From: Sphaerotilus sp.
GTDB lineage: Bacteria; Pseudomonadota; Gammaproteobacteria; Burkholderiales; Burkholderiaceae_C
Length of the DNA stretch: 35,671 bases
Assembly: GCF_013299175.1 (NCBI RefSeq)
Contig: NZ_JAAFKF010000038.1
Location: forward strand, 1 to 35,671
Direction: 5' to 3'
Part shown: positions 17,454 to 25,720 of the stretch, piece by piece
How positions within the stretch are numbered: position 1 is the first letter of the stretch
How the letters are laid out: each line of letters starts with the position of its first letter
Program-made: the position numbers and the translations under genes
Notes under the pieces: generated by a model
Seen by the model: the letters and a program-made list of their open reading frames with translations, nothing else
Told to the model about the DNA's origin: nothing
Databases searched by the model: none

Positions 17454-17798
17454 ATGCCCCGACCGACCATTGCCACCCGCTGGCTGACCGGTGTGCTGCT
17501 GTGCAGCGCCAGCCTGTCGAGTGCCACCGCGGCCCAGGCCAAAGACCAGGAGCGACTGCGCCTGCGCTCGCTGGCCGCCACCTGTGCGCAGTGCCATGGG
17601 ACCGATGGGCGCGCGGTCGAAGGCGAGGCGCTGGTGCGGCTGGCCGGGCTGCCGCAGGACTACCTGCTGTCGCAACTGATGGCCTTCCGCTCCGGCGAAC
17701 GCCAGGCCACGGTCATGCACCAGATCACCAAGGGCTACTCCCCGGAGCAGCTTGAATCGCTGGCGAAGTATTTCGCCGCACAGCCCCCCCAGAAGTAA
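17454..17798 (+). CDS. fccA: Monohaem cytochrome c subunit of flavocytochrome c sulfide dehydrogenase
   Basis: Periplasmic electron acceptor partner of FccB, passing electrons from sulfide oxidation toward the respiratory chain. It has 114 residues with a cleavable signal peptide (WLTGVLLCSASLSSATAAQA). There is one haem site, CAQCH (C44, C47, H48), followed by GTDGR. A Met in the ATVMHQITKGYSPEQL region probably serves as the distal ligand. The C-terminal helix LESLAKYFAAQPPQ is typical of class I cytochromes. Allochromatium FccA is dihaem, so this is the short, monohaem form. A strong GAGGAG site precedes the ATG, and fccB follows after 18 bp. Confidence 0.88.
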   Translation: MPRPTIATRWLTGVLLCSASLSSATAAQAKDQERLRLRSLAATCAQCHGTDGRAVEGEALVRLAGLPQDYLLSQLMAFRSGERQATVMHQITKGYSPEQLESLAKYFAAQPPQK

Positions 17799-17816
17799 GC
17801 CGAGGAGACCCCCACC

Positions 17817-19097
17817 ATGCAACGCAGACATCTCCTCCAGGGCCTGATCGCGGGCGGCTCGCTCGGACTGGCCGGCTGTGCCTCGCTGCTCGACCGCACC
17901 TCCGCCTCGAAGGCCAAGGTGCTCGTGGTCGGCGGCGGCTACGGCGGCGCGACCGTCTCGAAGTACCTCCGGCTGCTGTCGGACTACAGCATCGACGTGA
18001 TGATGGTCGAGCCGAACCGGCAGTTCGTGTCCTGCCCGGTGTCGAATCTGGTCATCGGCGGTCAGCGCCGCATGTCGGACATCACCAGCCCGTACAACGG
18101 CCTGAGCGACAAGCACGGCGTGCGCATCGTCCACGACATGGTCACGTCGGTGGACGCGGTGAAGAAGACCGCGACGCTGGCCGGCGGCACCGTCGTGCAG
18201 TACGACAAGCTCGTGCTGTCGCCCGGCATCGACTTCCTGTGGGACCAGACCGAAGGCTTGAAGGCCGCGCACGAATCCGGCCAGATCCTGCACGCCTGGA
18301 AGGCCGGAGCCGAGACGATGGCCCTGCGCCAGCAGCTCGAAGCCATGCGCGACGGCGGCACCTACGCCATCACCATCCCCGAGGCGCCCTACCGCTGCCC
18401 GCCCGGACCCTACGAGCGCGCCAGCGTCGTCGCCGCCTACTTCAAGCGTGCCAAGCCCAGGTCCAAGGTGTTGATCCTCGACGCCAACCCGGACGTGACC
18501 TCCAAGCCGGCCCTGTTCAAGAAGGCGTGGGCCGACCTGTACGGCGGCATGGTCGAGTACCGGCCGCAGCACAAGGTGGTGGGCGTCGATGCGAAGACCC
18601 GCACCGCCAGGTTCGAGGTGCAGGACGACGTGAAGGCCGACGTGCTGAACGTGCTGCCGGTGATGCGGGCCGGGGCGCTGGCGGTGAACACCGGGCTGGC
18701 GAACGCCAACGGCCGCTGGTGCCACGTCAATTTCCTGAACTTCGAATCGACGGCGGCCAAGGACATCCATGTCATCGGCGACGCGATCCAGATTGCGCAA
18801 GGCATGCCCAAGTCCGGCCACATGGCCAACTCGCACGCCAAGGTCACGGCCGCCGCGATCGTCGCCGAGCTGCAGGGAATGGAAGTCAACCCGAGCCCGC
18901 TGCTCACCAATGTCTGCATGAGCTTCGTGGACGACCAGAACGTCATCCACGTCGCCAGCGTCCACGAGTACCAGGCGGCCAAGAACAGCTTCTTCCCGAT
19001 CGCCGGCTCGGGCGGCGTGTCGGCGGTGCGCTCGGAGCTGGAGGGGCGTTATGCCGATGCGTGGGCGAAGAACATCTGGGCGGACATGCTGACCTGA
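17817..19097 (+). CDS. fccB: Flavoprotein subunit of sulfide dehydrogenase (FccB/SoxF)
   Basis: FAD enzyme oxidising sulfide in the periplasm and handing electrons to FccA. It has 426 residues. The FAD fold has VLVVGGGYGGATVSKYL (G39-G44). FccB signatures include NRQFVSCPVSNLVIGG, then YRCPPGPYERASVVAAYFK, whose Cys is the first redox-active cysteine, and LLTNVCMSFVD for the second. HVIGDAIQIAQGMPKSGHMANSH, here in two parts, closes the FAD site. The N-terminus has RR followed by a hydrophobic stretch ending LAGC (Cys21), so it may be Tat-exported and lipid-anchored. GAGGAG precedes the ATG. Its stop lies 11 bp from the convergent soxB stop. Confidence 0.93.
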   Translation: MQRRHLLQGLIAGGSLGLAGCASLLDRTSASKAKVLVVGGGYGGATVSKYLRLLSDYSIDVMMVEPNRQFVSCPVSNLVIGGQRRMSDITSPYNGLSDKHGVRIVHDMVTSVDAVKKTATLAGGTVVQYDKLVLSPGIDFLWDQTEGLKAAHESGQILHAWKAGAETMALRQQLEAMRDGGTYAITIPEAPYRCPPGPYERASVVAAYFKRAKPRSKVLILDANPDVTSKPALFKKAWADLYGGMVEYRPQHKVVGVDAKTRTARFEVQDDVKADVLNVLPVMRAGALAVNTGLANANGRWCHVNFLNFESTAAKDIHVIGDAIQIAQGMPKSGHMANSHAKVTAAAIVAELQGMEVNPSPLLTNVCMSFVDDQNVIHVASVHEYQAAKNSFFPIAGSGGVSAVRSELEGRYADAWAKNIWADMLT

Positions 19098-19108
19098 CGG
19101 GCCTTGCG

Positions 19109-20851
19109 TTAGCCAACCAGCCCGGCCATCCCCGGATTGCCGGCCACACCGACCAGCGTCGGCGTGTTGACCGTGCGCGCCTTGACCCGCCCGCCCTGCC
19201 CCTTCAGCCAGGTTTCCACCACGTCCCACACCGGCGGGTGGCCGGCCTTGGACGCCTCTTCCGCCACGGGCGCCCAGCCGGCGACGCGGTAGGTCTTGCC
19301 CGCTTCGATCGGCTTGCCCTTCAGGCGCAGGTCGCTGATGCGGCTACCGGCTTTTTCGCCCGGCGTCACCGTGTACTGCAGCCCGCCCACGCGCACCATG
19401 TCGCCGCCCTGCTGGTAGTAAGGGTCCGGGTTGAACAGGTTGTCGGCCACGTCTTCGAGCACGGTCTTGATCGTCTCGCCGCTCATCGGGCTGACCGTGG
19501 CGTAGGGGTAGGTGATGGCGAGCTGGTCCATCATCCCCTCGCGCGTGACCACGTCGCCCGGCAGCAGCGTCGTGCCCCAGCGGAAGCCCGGCGAGAACGC
19601 GATTTCCGCCCCCTGCACCTCCATCAGCGCGTCGCAGATCAACTGGTCCCACGAACCGTTGAAGTTGCCACGCCGGTAGAGCAGCCCGTCCGTGACCGCG
19701 AGCTTCTCCGCCAGCCTGGCCTCATGCGGCGCACGCACCTTGGTGATCAGCGCATCCATCGCCGGATCGGCCTGCAACTGGTTGGCGAAGATGGGCAGCA
19801 GCCGGTAGCGGAAATCGGCGACCCGACCGCCCTTCACGTCGAAGTCCATCACGCCGAGGAACTTGGTGTTCGAGCCGGCATTCGTCACCAGCGTCTTGCC
19901 GCCCGCGTTGCTCACGGGGATCGCCAGCGGCACGCCATCGTGCGTGTGGCCGCCGAAGATCGCGTCGATGCCGCGCACGCGGCTGGCCAGCTTCAGGTCC
20001 ACGTCCATGCCGTTGTGGCTGAGCAGGACGACGACCTGCGCGCCCTTGGCCCGCGCTTCATCGACCATCTTCTGCAGGTTGTCGTCCTGGATCCCGAAGG
20101 CCCAGTCGGCCACCATGTAGCGCGGGTTGGCGATCGGCGTGTACGGAAACGCCTGCCCGATGATGGCGCAGGGCACGCCGTTGATCTCGCGGAGCACATA
20201 CGGCTTGAACACCGGATCGCCGAAGTCGTTGGTCTTGATGTTCTGCGCCAGGAAATCGACCTTGCCGGCAAAGTCCTTCTCGACGATCTCCTTGACGCGC
20301 TCCATGCCGTAGGTGAACTCCCAGTGGCCAGTCATCACGTCCACGCCGAGCAGCTTGGCGGCGTCCACCATGTCCTGCGCGTTGGTCCACAGCGAGGTGG
20401 CCGACCCCTGCCAGGTGTCACCGCCGTCGAGCAGCAGTGCGCCGGGGCGGCTGGCCTTGAGCTGCTTCACCAGCGTGGCCAGGGGCGCGAAGCCGCCGAT
20501 CTTGCCGTAGCGGCGCGCCGCTTGTTCGAAGTCGAGGAAGGTGAAGCCATGCGCCAGCGCCGTGCCGGGGCGCACGCCGATGTGCTTGAGCAGGTGCTCG
20601 CCGACGAGGTGCGGCAGTTGGCCCTGCATGGCGCCAAGCCCCAGGTTCACGCTCGGCTCGCGGAAGTGAACGGGCTTCAACTGCGCGTGGCAGTCGGTCA
20701 TGTGCAGGAAGCTGACGTTGCCGAAGGCCGGCAGGTCGTACAGCCCCTTCTGCGCCGTCGCCGCGTCGGCCTCGGCGTAGCGGCCCAGGCCCATGCCCGC
20801 CACGGACGCCGCGCCGAGCACCTGCATGAAATCGCGTTTGGAGAGGCTCAT
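19109..20851 (-). CDS. soxB: SoxB, dimanganese sulfate thiohydrolase
   Basis: Periplasmic hydrolase that releases sulfate from SoxY-bound thiosulfonate. The 580 residues have 5'-nucleotidase-family architecture. Metal ligands are visible in LHMTDCHAQLKP (D53, H55), LLLDGGDTWQGS, MTGHWEFTYG, VVLLSHNGMDVD and IFGGHTHDG. The C-terminal substrate domain includes SWDQLICDALMEVQGAEIAF. The signal peptide begins SLSKRDFMQVLGAASVAG, a Tat-like motif with Lys-Arg in place of twin Arg. It lies 56 bp downstream of soxX with no obvious ribosome binding site, and ends tail-to-tail with fccB. Confidence 0.97.
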   Translation of the reverse strand: MSLSKRDFMQVLGAASVAGMGLGRYAEADAATAQKGLYDLPAFGNVSFLHMTDCHAQLKPVHFREPSVNLGLGAMQGQLPHLVGEHLLKHIGVRPGTALAHGFTFLDFEQAARRYGKIGGFAPLATLVKQLKASRPGALLLDGGDTWQGSATSLWTNAQDMVDAAKLLGVDVMTGHWEFTYGMERVKEIVEKDFAGKVDFLAQNIKTNDFGDPVFKPYVLREINGVPCAIIGQAFPYTPIANPRYMVADWAFGIQDDNLQKMVDEARAKGAQVVVLLSHNGMDVDLKLASRVRGIDAIFGGHTHDGVPLAIPVSNAGGKTLVTNAGSNTKFLGVMDFDVKGGRVADFRYRLLPIFANQLQADPAMDALITKVRAPHEARLAEKLAVTDGLLYRRGNFNGSWDQLICDALMEVQGAEIAFSPGFRWGTTLLPGDVVTREGMMDQLAITYPYATVSPMSGETIKTVLEDVADNLFNPDPYYQQGGDMVRVGGLQYTVTPGEKAGSRISDLRLKGKPIEAGKTYRVAGWAPVAEEASKAGHPPVWDVVETWLKGQGGRVKARTVNTPTLVGVAGNPGMAGLVG

Positions 20852-20907
20852 GGATCAGCAGTCAGTGATATTTGCAGTGGATGCCCGCAGGCGCGGACAG
20901 GACGGGC
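20852..20907 (-). promoter_or_regulatory. soxX-soxB spacer with possible internal regulatory site
   Basis: This 56-bp spacer is the longest inside the sox operon. On the coding strand it reads AATATCACTG (20872-20863) a short way before the soxB ATG, the same 10-mer seen in the thioredoxin/fccA control region. No ribosome binding site is obvious before soxB. An internal promoter or operator is possible but not shown. Confidence 0.35.
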
Positions 20908-21561
20908 TTACCGGTTGACCGGCGACTTCGGGTCGAGCAGCAGCGCCATGACGTGGCGGATCTGTGCCTCGTCGAGGATGCCCATGTGACCGAAGCGCGG
21001 CATCTGCGAGCAGGCGTTGTAGGCCCGCGCGTTCCACAGCTTGGTCCAGGTGTACGCGACGATCGGCCTGGACGCCTCGCTGGCCGGGTCGGTGACGCCG
21101 CGCAGCTTGCCGTACTGGTAGAGGCTCGGGCCGATGGTACCGAAGGAGATTTCCTGCGGGCTGATCTGGTGGCAGTTGTAGCAGTTGCCGCCGTTGACGG
21201 TCTTCGCGTCGTCGGTGAAGGTCAGGCCGCGCCCGCTCTGGGCAATGGCCTCGCCGAGCTTCCAGTCGCCGAGGTACTGGCCGTCGCCGGGCGGCTTGAC
21301 CGCCTTCAGCTCCGCCTCCTCGACTGCCTTGGCGACGGCAGCGGGCAGTTCCTGGCCCAGCGCCTTGGAACAGGCGTCGTTGGCGGCGTCCTGCTGCAGC
21401 CGGTCCACCTTGGCGATGCCCTCGTCGCGGAAAGCGCCGCGGATCACGGCCACCGCGTCGTGGTCGCGCTCGGCGGCCGTCGGTCCCGTCGCACAGCCGA
21501 CAGCGAACGCCGCCACGGCCAGCGCCACAGCCGTGAGCGTCATGGTTTTGAACGTCTTCAT
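20908..21561 (-). CDS. soxX: SoxX, monohaem cytochrome c (lipoprotein-type, N-terminally extended)
   Basis: Small subunit of SoxAX, which couples thiosulfate to the SoxY cysteine in the periplasm. It has 217 residues. The signal peptide ends in lipobox FAVGC (Cys23), so the mature protein is probably lipid-anchored. The haem site is NCYNCHQIS (C127, C130, H131), followed by GTIGPSLYQYGKLRG and a Met in SQMPRFGHMGIL as likely distal ligand. About 100 residues lie between the lipobox and the haem domain, unusually many, including a helical region with Cys in NDACSKALG. GGGAGAG precedes the ATG, 14 bp after soxA. Confidence 0.92.
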   Translation of the reverse strand: MKTFKTMTLTAVALAVAAFAVGCATGPTAAERDHDAVAVIRGAFRDEGIAKVDRLQQDAANDACSKALGQELPAAVAKAVEEAELKAVKPPGDGQYLGDWKLGEAIAQSGRGLTFTDDAKTVNGGNCYNCHQISPQEISFGTIGPSLYQYGKLRGVTDPASEASRPIVAYTWTKLWNARAYNACSQMPRFGHMGILDEAQIRHVMALLLDPKSPVNR

Positions 21562-21575
21562 GCAGTGCTCTCCCT

Positions 21576-22391
21576 TCAACGCTTGATGGACGGCGCGACC
21601 GACACCGCGCCCTTGGCGTTGACGCCCATGTAGGTCGCCAGCGCCACCGTCAGCTCCGAGCCGAAGCCGGGGTACGGGAACCGCTGCTGGCGGAAGCAGT
21701 CGTTCAGGCGCAACTGCATGCCCCACATCTGCCCGTTGCTGACCCGGTAGGCGGGCCACGCCGCGAAGCCGACGCCATCACCGGGGTTCTTCGTGAGCTG
21801 CGGCAGATCCTGCAGGCGGATGCGCTTGCCTTCCTCGCCGTGGCAGGTGGCGCAACTGAAGTCGTGCGGGCCACCGCGGTAGAAGAAGGCACGCTGGCCG
21901 ATGGCGTACATGCGCTGCTCCTGCGCATGGGCCTGGGGCAGGTTGAACTTCAGGCCCTTGGACTCGGCGGCGATCCAGGTCGCCAGCGCGGTGACGTTGT
22001 TCTGCTCGCCCTTGCCGAACGGCGTGCGGGCGATCTCGGCGCCGTCGAAGCCCTGCAGCGTCTCCATGCACGTCACGAGGCGCGACTCCAGATCCTGCGC
22101 ACGGCCGGTGTCCTTGAAAAACCGCGGCAGCTCCACGAACACGCCCTTCACGACACCCGGCCCCTTGCCGAGGTCGCACTGCTCCAGCGTGGCGTTCTTC
22201 GGGCCGCGTTTGTGCTTCCAGAGGTCTTCGCCCTTGGCCTCGAACAGCTCGGCCGGGTTGCCATCGGCGAGCATGGCGCGGTATTCGGCGATGCCGTCGG
22301 CGGCGGATTTCTGCGGAGCCTGCGCCTGTGCCTGCGCCCACAACGGCGCCGCGCAACCCAGGGCCAGACCGATCAGGAAGGTGTTGCGCAT
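21576..22391 (-). CDS. soxA: SoxA, monohaem cytochrome c of SoxAX
   Basis: Catalytic subunit of SoxAX, acting in the periplasm. It has 271 residues with an N-terminal Sec signal (FLIGLALGCAAPLWAQAQA). Only one haem site is present, CATCH (C180, C183, H184). The active-site haem ligand, a Cys persulfide in characterised SoxA, is C232 in RLNDCFRQQRFPYPGFGS. The N-terminal haem of dihaem SoxA is absent: the equivalent region keeps lone cysteines (LEQCDLGKGPG and LVTCMETLQG) that probably form a disulfide. This resembles the Starkeya-type arrangement. The ATG lies 5 bp after the soxZ stop. Confidence 0.95.
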   Translation of the reverse strand: MRNTFLIGLALGCAAPLWAQAQAQAPQKSAADGIAEYRAMLADGNPAELFEAKGEDLWKHKRGPKNATLEQCDLGKGPGVVKGVFVELPRFFKDTGRAQDLESRLVTCMETLQGFDGAEIARTPFGKGEQNNVTALATWIAAESKGLKFNLPQAHAQEQRMYAIGQRAFFYRGGPHDFSCATCHGEEGKRIRLQDLPQLTKNPGDGVGFAAWPAYRVSNGQMWGMQLRLNDCFRQQRFPYPGFGSELTVALATYMGVNAKGAVSVAPSIKR

Positions 22392-22396
22392 GGTGG

Positions 22397-22708
22397 TCAG
22401 CTCACGGTGGCTTCGTCGGTGCGCTTGTCGCCGCGGTTGTCGGTCCAGCCCACGCTGACCTTGTCGCCCGCCTTGGCGCCCTTGAGGTTGAACTGCAGGA
22501 ACGGGTTCTTCGACACCGAAGGCCCCCACTGCGCCGTCAGCACCGTCTTGCCGTTGAGCGCGGCGGTGACTTCCTGGATGTACCAGGCGGGGATCAGCTT
22601 GCCGGCCGCGTCCTTGCGCTGGCCGGTTTCCATCTCGTGGCCCATCAGCACCCGCACGGTGGCCTTGTCGCCGGAAGCTTGTGCGCGGATGCGCATCGGA
22701 TCTGCCAT
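22397..22708 (-). CDS. soxZ: SoxZ, sulfur carrier subunit
   Basis: Partner of SoxY in the periplasmic sulfur carrier SoxYZ. The 103 residues are the normal length. It has the immunoglobulin-like SoxZ fold, with MRIRAQASGDKATVRVLMGH and METGQRKD at the start, then IPAWYIQEVTAALNGKTVL and a conserved WGPSVSKNPFLQF. There is no signal peptide, as expected because SoxZ is exported bound to SoxY. An AGGAG site precedes the ATG. It sits 37 bp after soxY. Confidence 0.97.
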   Translation of the reverse strand: MADPMRIRAQASGDKATVRVLMGHEMETGQRKDAAGKLIPAWYIQEVTAALNGKTVLTAQWGPSVSKNPFLQFNLKGAKAGDKVSVGWTDNRGDKRTDEATVS

Positions 22709-22745
22709 GTTCTGCTCCTGTCTTGCGTGTTGAGAAGGTCTTGGA

Positions 22746-23204
22746 TCAGCCGCCGCAGCCGCCGAGCGTGACCTTGACTTCCTTCTGCGCGAACAGCACC
22801 TTGCCGTCGTGCAGGACCGCCACCGCCATCACGTTCGACGACTGGCCCATCTTCACGCGGGTGTTGAAATTCGCCTCGACCGCGTCGCTCACGTCGAACG
22901 CCGCGCACAGCATCGACGGGTTCTTCTCCACCAGGAGCAGCATCCGCTTGACCCCGGCCAGACCGGTCGCACAGCCCAGCGGCACGACGGCGCCGTTTTC
23001 GGCGATGTCCGGGCCGGTGATGGTCACGTCCTTGCTCTCCACCGGAGTGGAAATGCCCAGCGCCTTGGTCAGGTCGGCCATGGTCTTGGCGTCGAAGGCG
23101 GCAGCGGCGTATTCGGCCTGCGCGGCCGTCGGCAGCAGGCCAAGACCGGCCAGCATGGCGGCCACGCCAGCACTGCGGCCGAGTAGTTCGCGGCGGGTTT
23201 GCAT
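22746..23204 (-). CDS. soxY: SoxY, sulfur-binding carrier subunit
   Basis: Carries pathway intermediates on a C-terminal Cys arm. The 152-residue protein ends in GGCGG, the diagnostic swinging arm with Cys150. The N-terminal signal begins MQTRRELLGRSAGVAAML and has a twin-Arg motif for Tat export. The body has VPLGCATGLAGVKRMLLLVEK, and ARVKMGQSS-like sequence (NTRVKMGQSSNVMAVAV) typical of SoxY. I chose the ATG at 23204 because AGGAG lies seven bases upstream (23212-23216). An ATG at 23228 would add eight residues and overlap the soxD stop. Confidence 0.97.
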   Translation of the reverse strand: MQTRRELLGRSAGVAAMLAGLGLLPTAAQAEYAAAAFDAKTMADLTKALGISTPVESKDVTITGPDIAENGAVVPLGCATGLAGVKRMLLLVEKNPSMLCAAFDVSDAVEANFNTRVKMGQSSNVMAVAVLHDGKVLFAQKEVKVTLGGCGG

Positions 23205-23224
23205 CGGGGTTCTCCTGGGTGAAT

Positions 23225-24319
23225 TCATGGCTTGGCACCTTCGACCAGCCACTGGCTGATCATACGGGCCTCGGTATCGGTCAGCGTCTGGGGGGGCATC
23301 GGGATTTGCCCCCACACCCCGCTGCCGCCTGACTGGATCTTGCCGGCCAGATACGCCACACCGTCGGCGCGGCCGCTGTACTTGCCGGCGATCTCGCGGA
23401 AGGCGGGGCCGACCAGCTTGCTGGCCACGGCGTGGCAGGCGGTGCAACTGTACTTGGACAGCAGCGCCTTCGTCGCCACCGGCGTATCGGGCGCTTGGGC
23501 CGCAGCGGGCGTGGTCGCCATCGCCACAGCCCCTGCCGGCTTGGTCGTGTCCGCGCCGCGCTGGGCACCGACGAGGCGGTTCTGCTCCGCCAGGTTGCCG
23601 TGGGCGTTGCGGGCGAACTCGGGCAGGAAGGACGCGACCTTCGGCTCGGGCACGCAGTTCGCCATGCAGGCGGTGGCGTTCACATCCGGCTTGCCGGTGG
23701 TCTTCATGGCCTTGCCGGGCCACATCCCGTGGTCGAGCGACATGCCGTTGCGGTTGGGCATCCGGGCCTGGACATCGGCGATGTTCTTGTCCGACATCAC
23801 GTAGTGGTCCGGCACCACCCCGCCCAGGTTCAGCAGGTAGGCGGTGACGGCATAGACCTCGTCGGCCTTGAGCGACTTGGGCTGCGTCCACGGCATCGCG
23901 CGGTGGATGTAGTCCCACAGCGTCGAGACGCTGGACACCTTCATCAGCGTCGTGCGGCCGGGGTAGGACGTGTCGGTCAGCTTGGCGACGCGGCCGGTCT
24001 GGATGTCGGCCGCCGTGGTGCCGCCGACCAGCGGGCTGAACACCTCGTTGGACTCGCCGAACACGCCGTGGCAGTGGGCGCACTTGCCCTCCCACACCTC
24101 CTGCCCCTGCGCGACCGAACCCGACCCCTTGGGCAGGCCCTTGAAGTCGGGGCGCACGTCGATGTCCCAGGCGGCGAGTTCCTTTGCCGTCGCCGGGCGG
24201 CCGATGCCGGGCATGGCCGACGGCGATTGCGCCAGCACCGTGCCGGACAGCGCCACGAGCACGGCGGCGATCAGACCCGACCGGATCGACCGGATCAACG
24301 GCTCACGAGAGCTGGACAT
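23225..24319 (-). CDS. soxD: SoxD, dihaem cytochrome c of sulfane dehydrogenase
   Basis: Electron-transfer subunit of SoxCD, which oxidises the SoxY-bound sulfane by six electrons. It has 364 residues with a Sec signal (LIAAVLVALSGTVLAQ). Two haem sites are visible: CAHCH (C80, C83, H84) and CTACH (C292, C295, H296). The SoxD-typical block WDYIHRAMPWTQPKSLKADEVYAVTAYLLNL, cut here by position, lies between them, as does an Ala/Pro-rich linker near residue 260. The first 17 bp overlap the end of soxC, suggesting coupled translation. Confidence 0.97.
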   Translation of the reverse strand: MSSSREPLIRSIRSGLIAAVLVALSGTVLAQSPSAMPGIGRPATAKELAAWDIDVRPDFKGLPKGSGSVAQGQEVWEGKCAHCHGVFGESNEVFSPLVGGTTAADIQTGRVAKLTDTSYPGRTTLMKVSSVSTLWDYIHRAMPWTQPKSLKADEVYAVTAYLLNLGGVVPDHYVMSDKNIADVQARMPNRNGMSLDHGMWPGKAMKTTGKPDVNATACMANCVPEPKVASFLPEFARNAHGNLAEQNRLVGAQRGADTTKPAGAVAMATTPAAAQAPDTPVATKALLSKYSCTACHAVASKLVGPAFREIAGKYSGRADGVAYLAGKIQSGGSGVWGQIPMPPQTLTDTEARMISQWLVEGAKP

Positions 24320-25706
24320 TCTTCACCTCCCCGCTTTCCTGCACCAGCCAGGTCTGGACAGCGTTGTTGTGGTAGATCGACCGCGTGCCGCGCACGGCGC
24401 GCAGTTGCCGGTAGGTCGGCTGGACGTAGCCGGTGTCGTCGGTGGCGCGGCTCTGGATCAGCGCGGGCTTGCCGTCCCAGACCCAGTCGAGGTTGAAGCG
24501 GGTCAGCGCCTTGTGCTGCACCGGGCCTTCGAGGCGCGCCGGGCGCCAGTTGCGGCCCCCGTCCACCGAGACATCGACCTTCTTGACGCGCCCCTTGCCC
24601 GACCACGCCAGGCCGGTGATGTTGTAAAAACCCTTGTCGAGCAGCACCTGACCGCCCGAGGGCGTCGTCACCACGCTCTTGCACTCCTGCACGTTGGTGT
24701 ACTGCCGGTGCAGGCCGCCGGGCATCAGGTCCATGTAGTGGACCGCCTCGTCCTTGGCGCCGTAGGGCATGTCCCCGACCTCGATGCGCCGCAGGTACTT
24801 GACCCAGCTCACGCCCTGGAGGCCCGGCACGACCAGCCGCAGCGGGTAGCCGTTCTCCGGGCGCAGCATCTCGCCGTTCTGCCCGTAGGCGACGAAGACC
24901 TCGCCCGACTCGACCAGCTCCATCGGAATCGTGCGCGTCATCGACGACCCGTCCGCGCCCTCGGCCAGCACGTAGCGGGCGCGCCGGTAGTCCACGCCGC
25001 ACAGGTCCAGCAGGATCTTCAGCGGCACGCCCGTGAACTCGCTGCAGCTCACCATGCCGTGCGTGTACTGCACCGTCGGCACGGCGACGTTGCCCCACTC
25101 GACCGCCGTGTTCGCGCCGCACTCGATGAAGTGGATGCGCGACACCGAGGGCAGCCGCATGACCTCGTCCACCGTGAAGACCTTGGGCGTCTGCATCAGC
25201 GTGGGGTCGGAGCCGTTGAGCATCAGGCGGTGCTGGCTCGGGTCGATGTCCCACCAGCCCTGGTGGTGGCGCTCGAAGTGCAGACCGCTGGGCGTGACGA
25301 TGCCGAACAGCGACTGCAGCGGCGCGAACGACACCGACGCCTGCGTGGTCTGCGTCAGGCCGGGACTCTGGCGGCGTTGGACGTTGCGCTCGAACTGGGA
25401 CGGCACGCCGTAGCCGTTGTTCGCCGCGACGCCCTGCCCCAGCCCGGTGCTGTGCGCCGGCAGGTTCAGGATGTGCGGGTCGCCGCCGTCGGCGGGCACC
25501 GGGTTGGCCTGTGCCCGCGCCAGTGGAGCGGCGCCGGCAGCAGCAGCCCCGGCGAAGGCACGGCGGATGAACTCCCGCCGGCCGGCCTTGGCTTCCTGGA
25601 ACACGGTGCGGACACCGGCCGGGTCGAGGAAGTGCTCGGGGGCCTTGCGCAGGCGGCCGGACAGGGACGGTGGATGCGATGGATCGCTGACTGGATCGCT
25701 GGACAC
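24303..25706 (-). CDS. soxC: SoxC, molybdenum cofactor subunit of sulfane dehydrogenase
   Basis: Sulfite-oxidase-family molybdoenzyme, acting in the periplasm with SoxD. It has 467 residues. A twin-arginine signal, AGRREFIRRAFAGAAAAGA (RR at 43-44), follows a long N-region, as is usual in SoxC. The Mo-ligand Cys is C196 in IHFIECGANTAVEWG. Other family blocks are GMVSCSEFTGVPL, ENGYPLRLVVPGLQG and SVDGGRNWRPARL. I chose the GTG at 25706 because AGAGGAG (25714-25720) lies seven bases upstream. An ATG at 25754 would overlap the regulator gene and add 16 residues. Confidence 0.95.
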   Translation of the reverse strand: MSSDPVSDPSHPPSLSGRLRKAPEHFLDPAGVRTVFQEAKAGRREFIRRAFAGAAAAGAAPLARAQANPVPADGGDPHILNLPAHSTGLGQGVAANNGYGVPSQFERNVQRRQSPGLTQTTQASVSFAPLQSLFGIVTPSGLHFERHHQGWWDIDPSQHRLMLNGSDPTLMQTPKVFTVDEVMRLPSVSRIHFIECGANTAVEWGNVAVPTVQYTHGMVSCSEFTGVPLKILLDLCGVDYRRARYVLAEGADGSSMTRTIPMELVESGEVFVAYGQNGEMLRPENGYPLRLVVPGLQGVSWVKYLRRIEVGDMPYGAKDEAVHYMDLMPGGLHRQYTNVQECKSVVTTPSGGQVLLDKGFYNITGLAWSGKGRVKKVDVSVDGGRNWRPARLEGPVQHKALTRFNLDWVWDGKPALIQSRATDDTGYVQPTYRQLRAVRGTRSIYHNNAVQTWLVQESGEVKNVQLS

Positions 25707-25713
25707 GACAAAA

Positions 25714-25720
25714 CTCCTCT
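25714..25720 (-). promoter_or_regulatory. Ribosome binding site deciding the soxC GTG start
   Basis: On the minus strand AGAGGAG ends seven bases before the GTG at 25706, near-ideal spacing. It overlaps the last codons of the upstream regulator gene, so translation of the two is probably linked. Confidence 0.75.
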
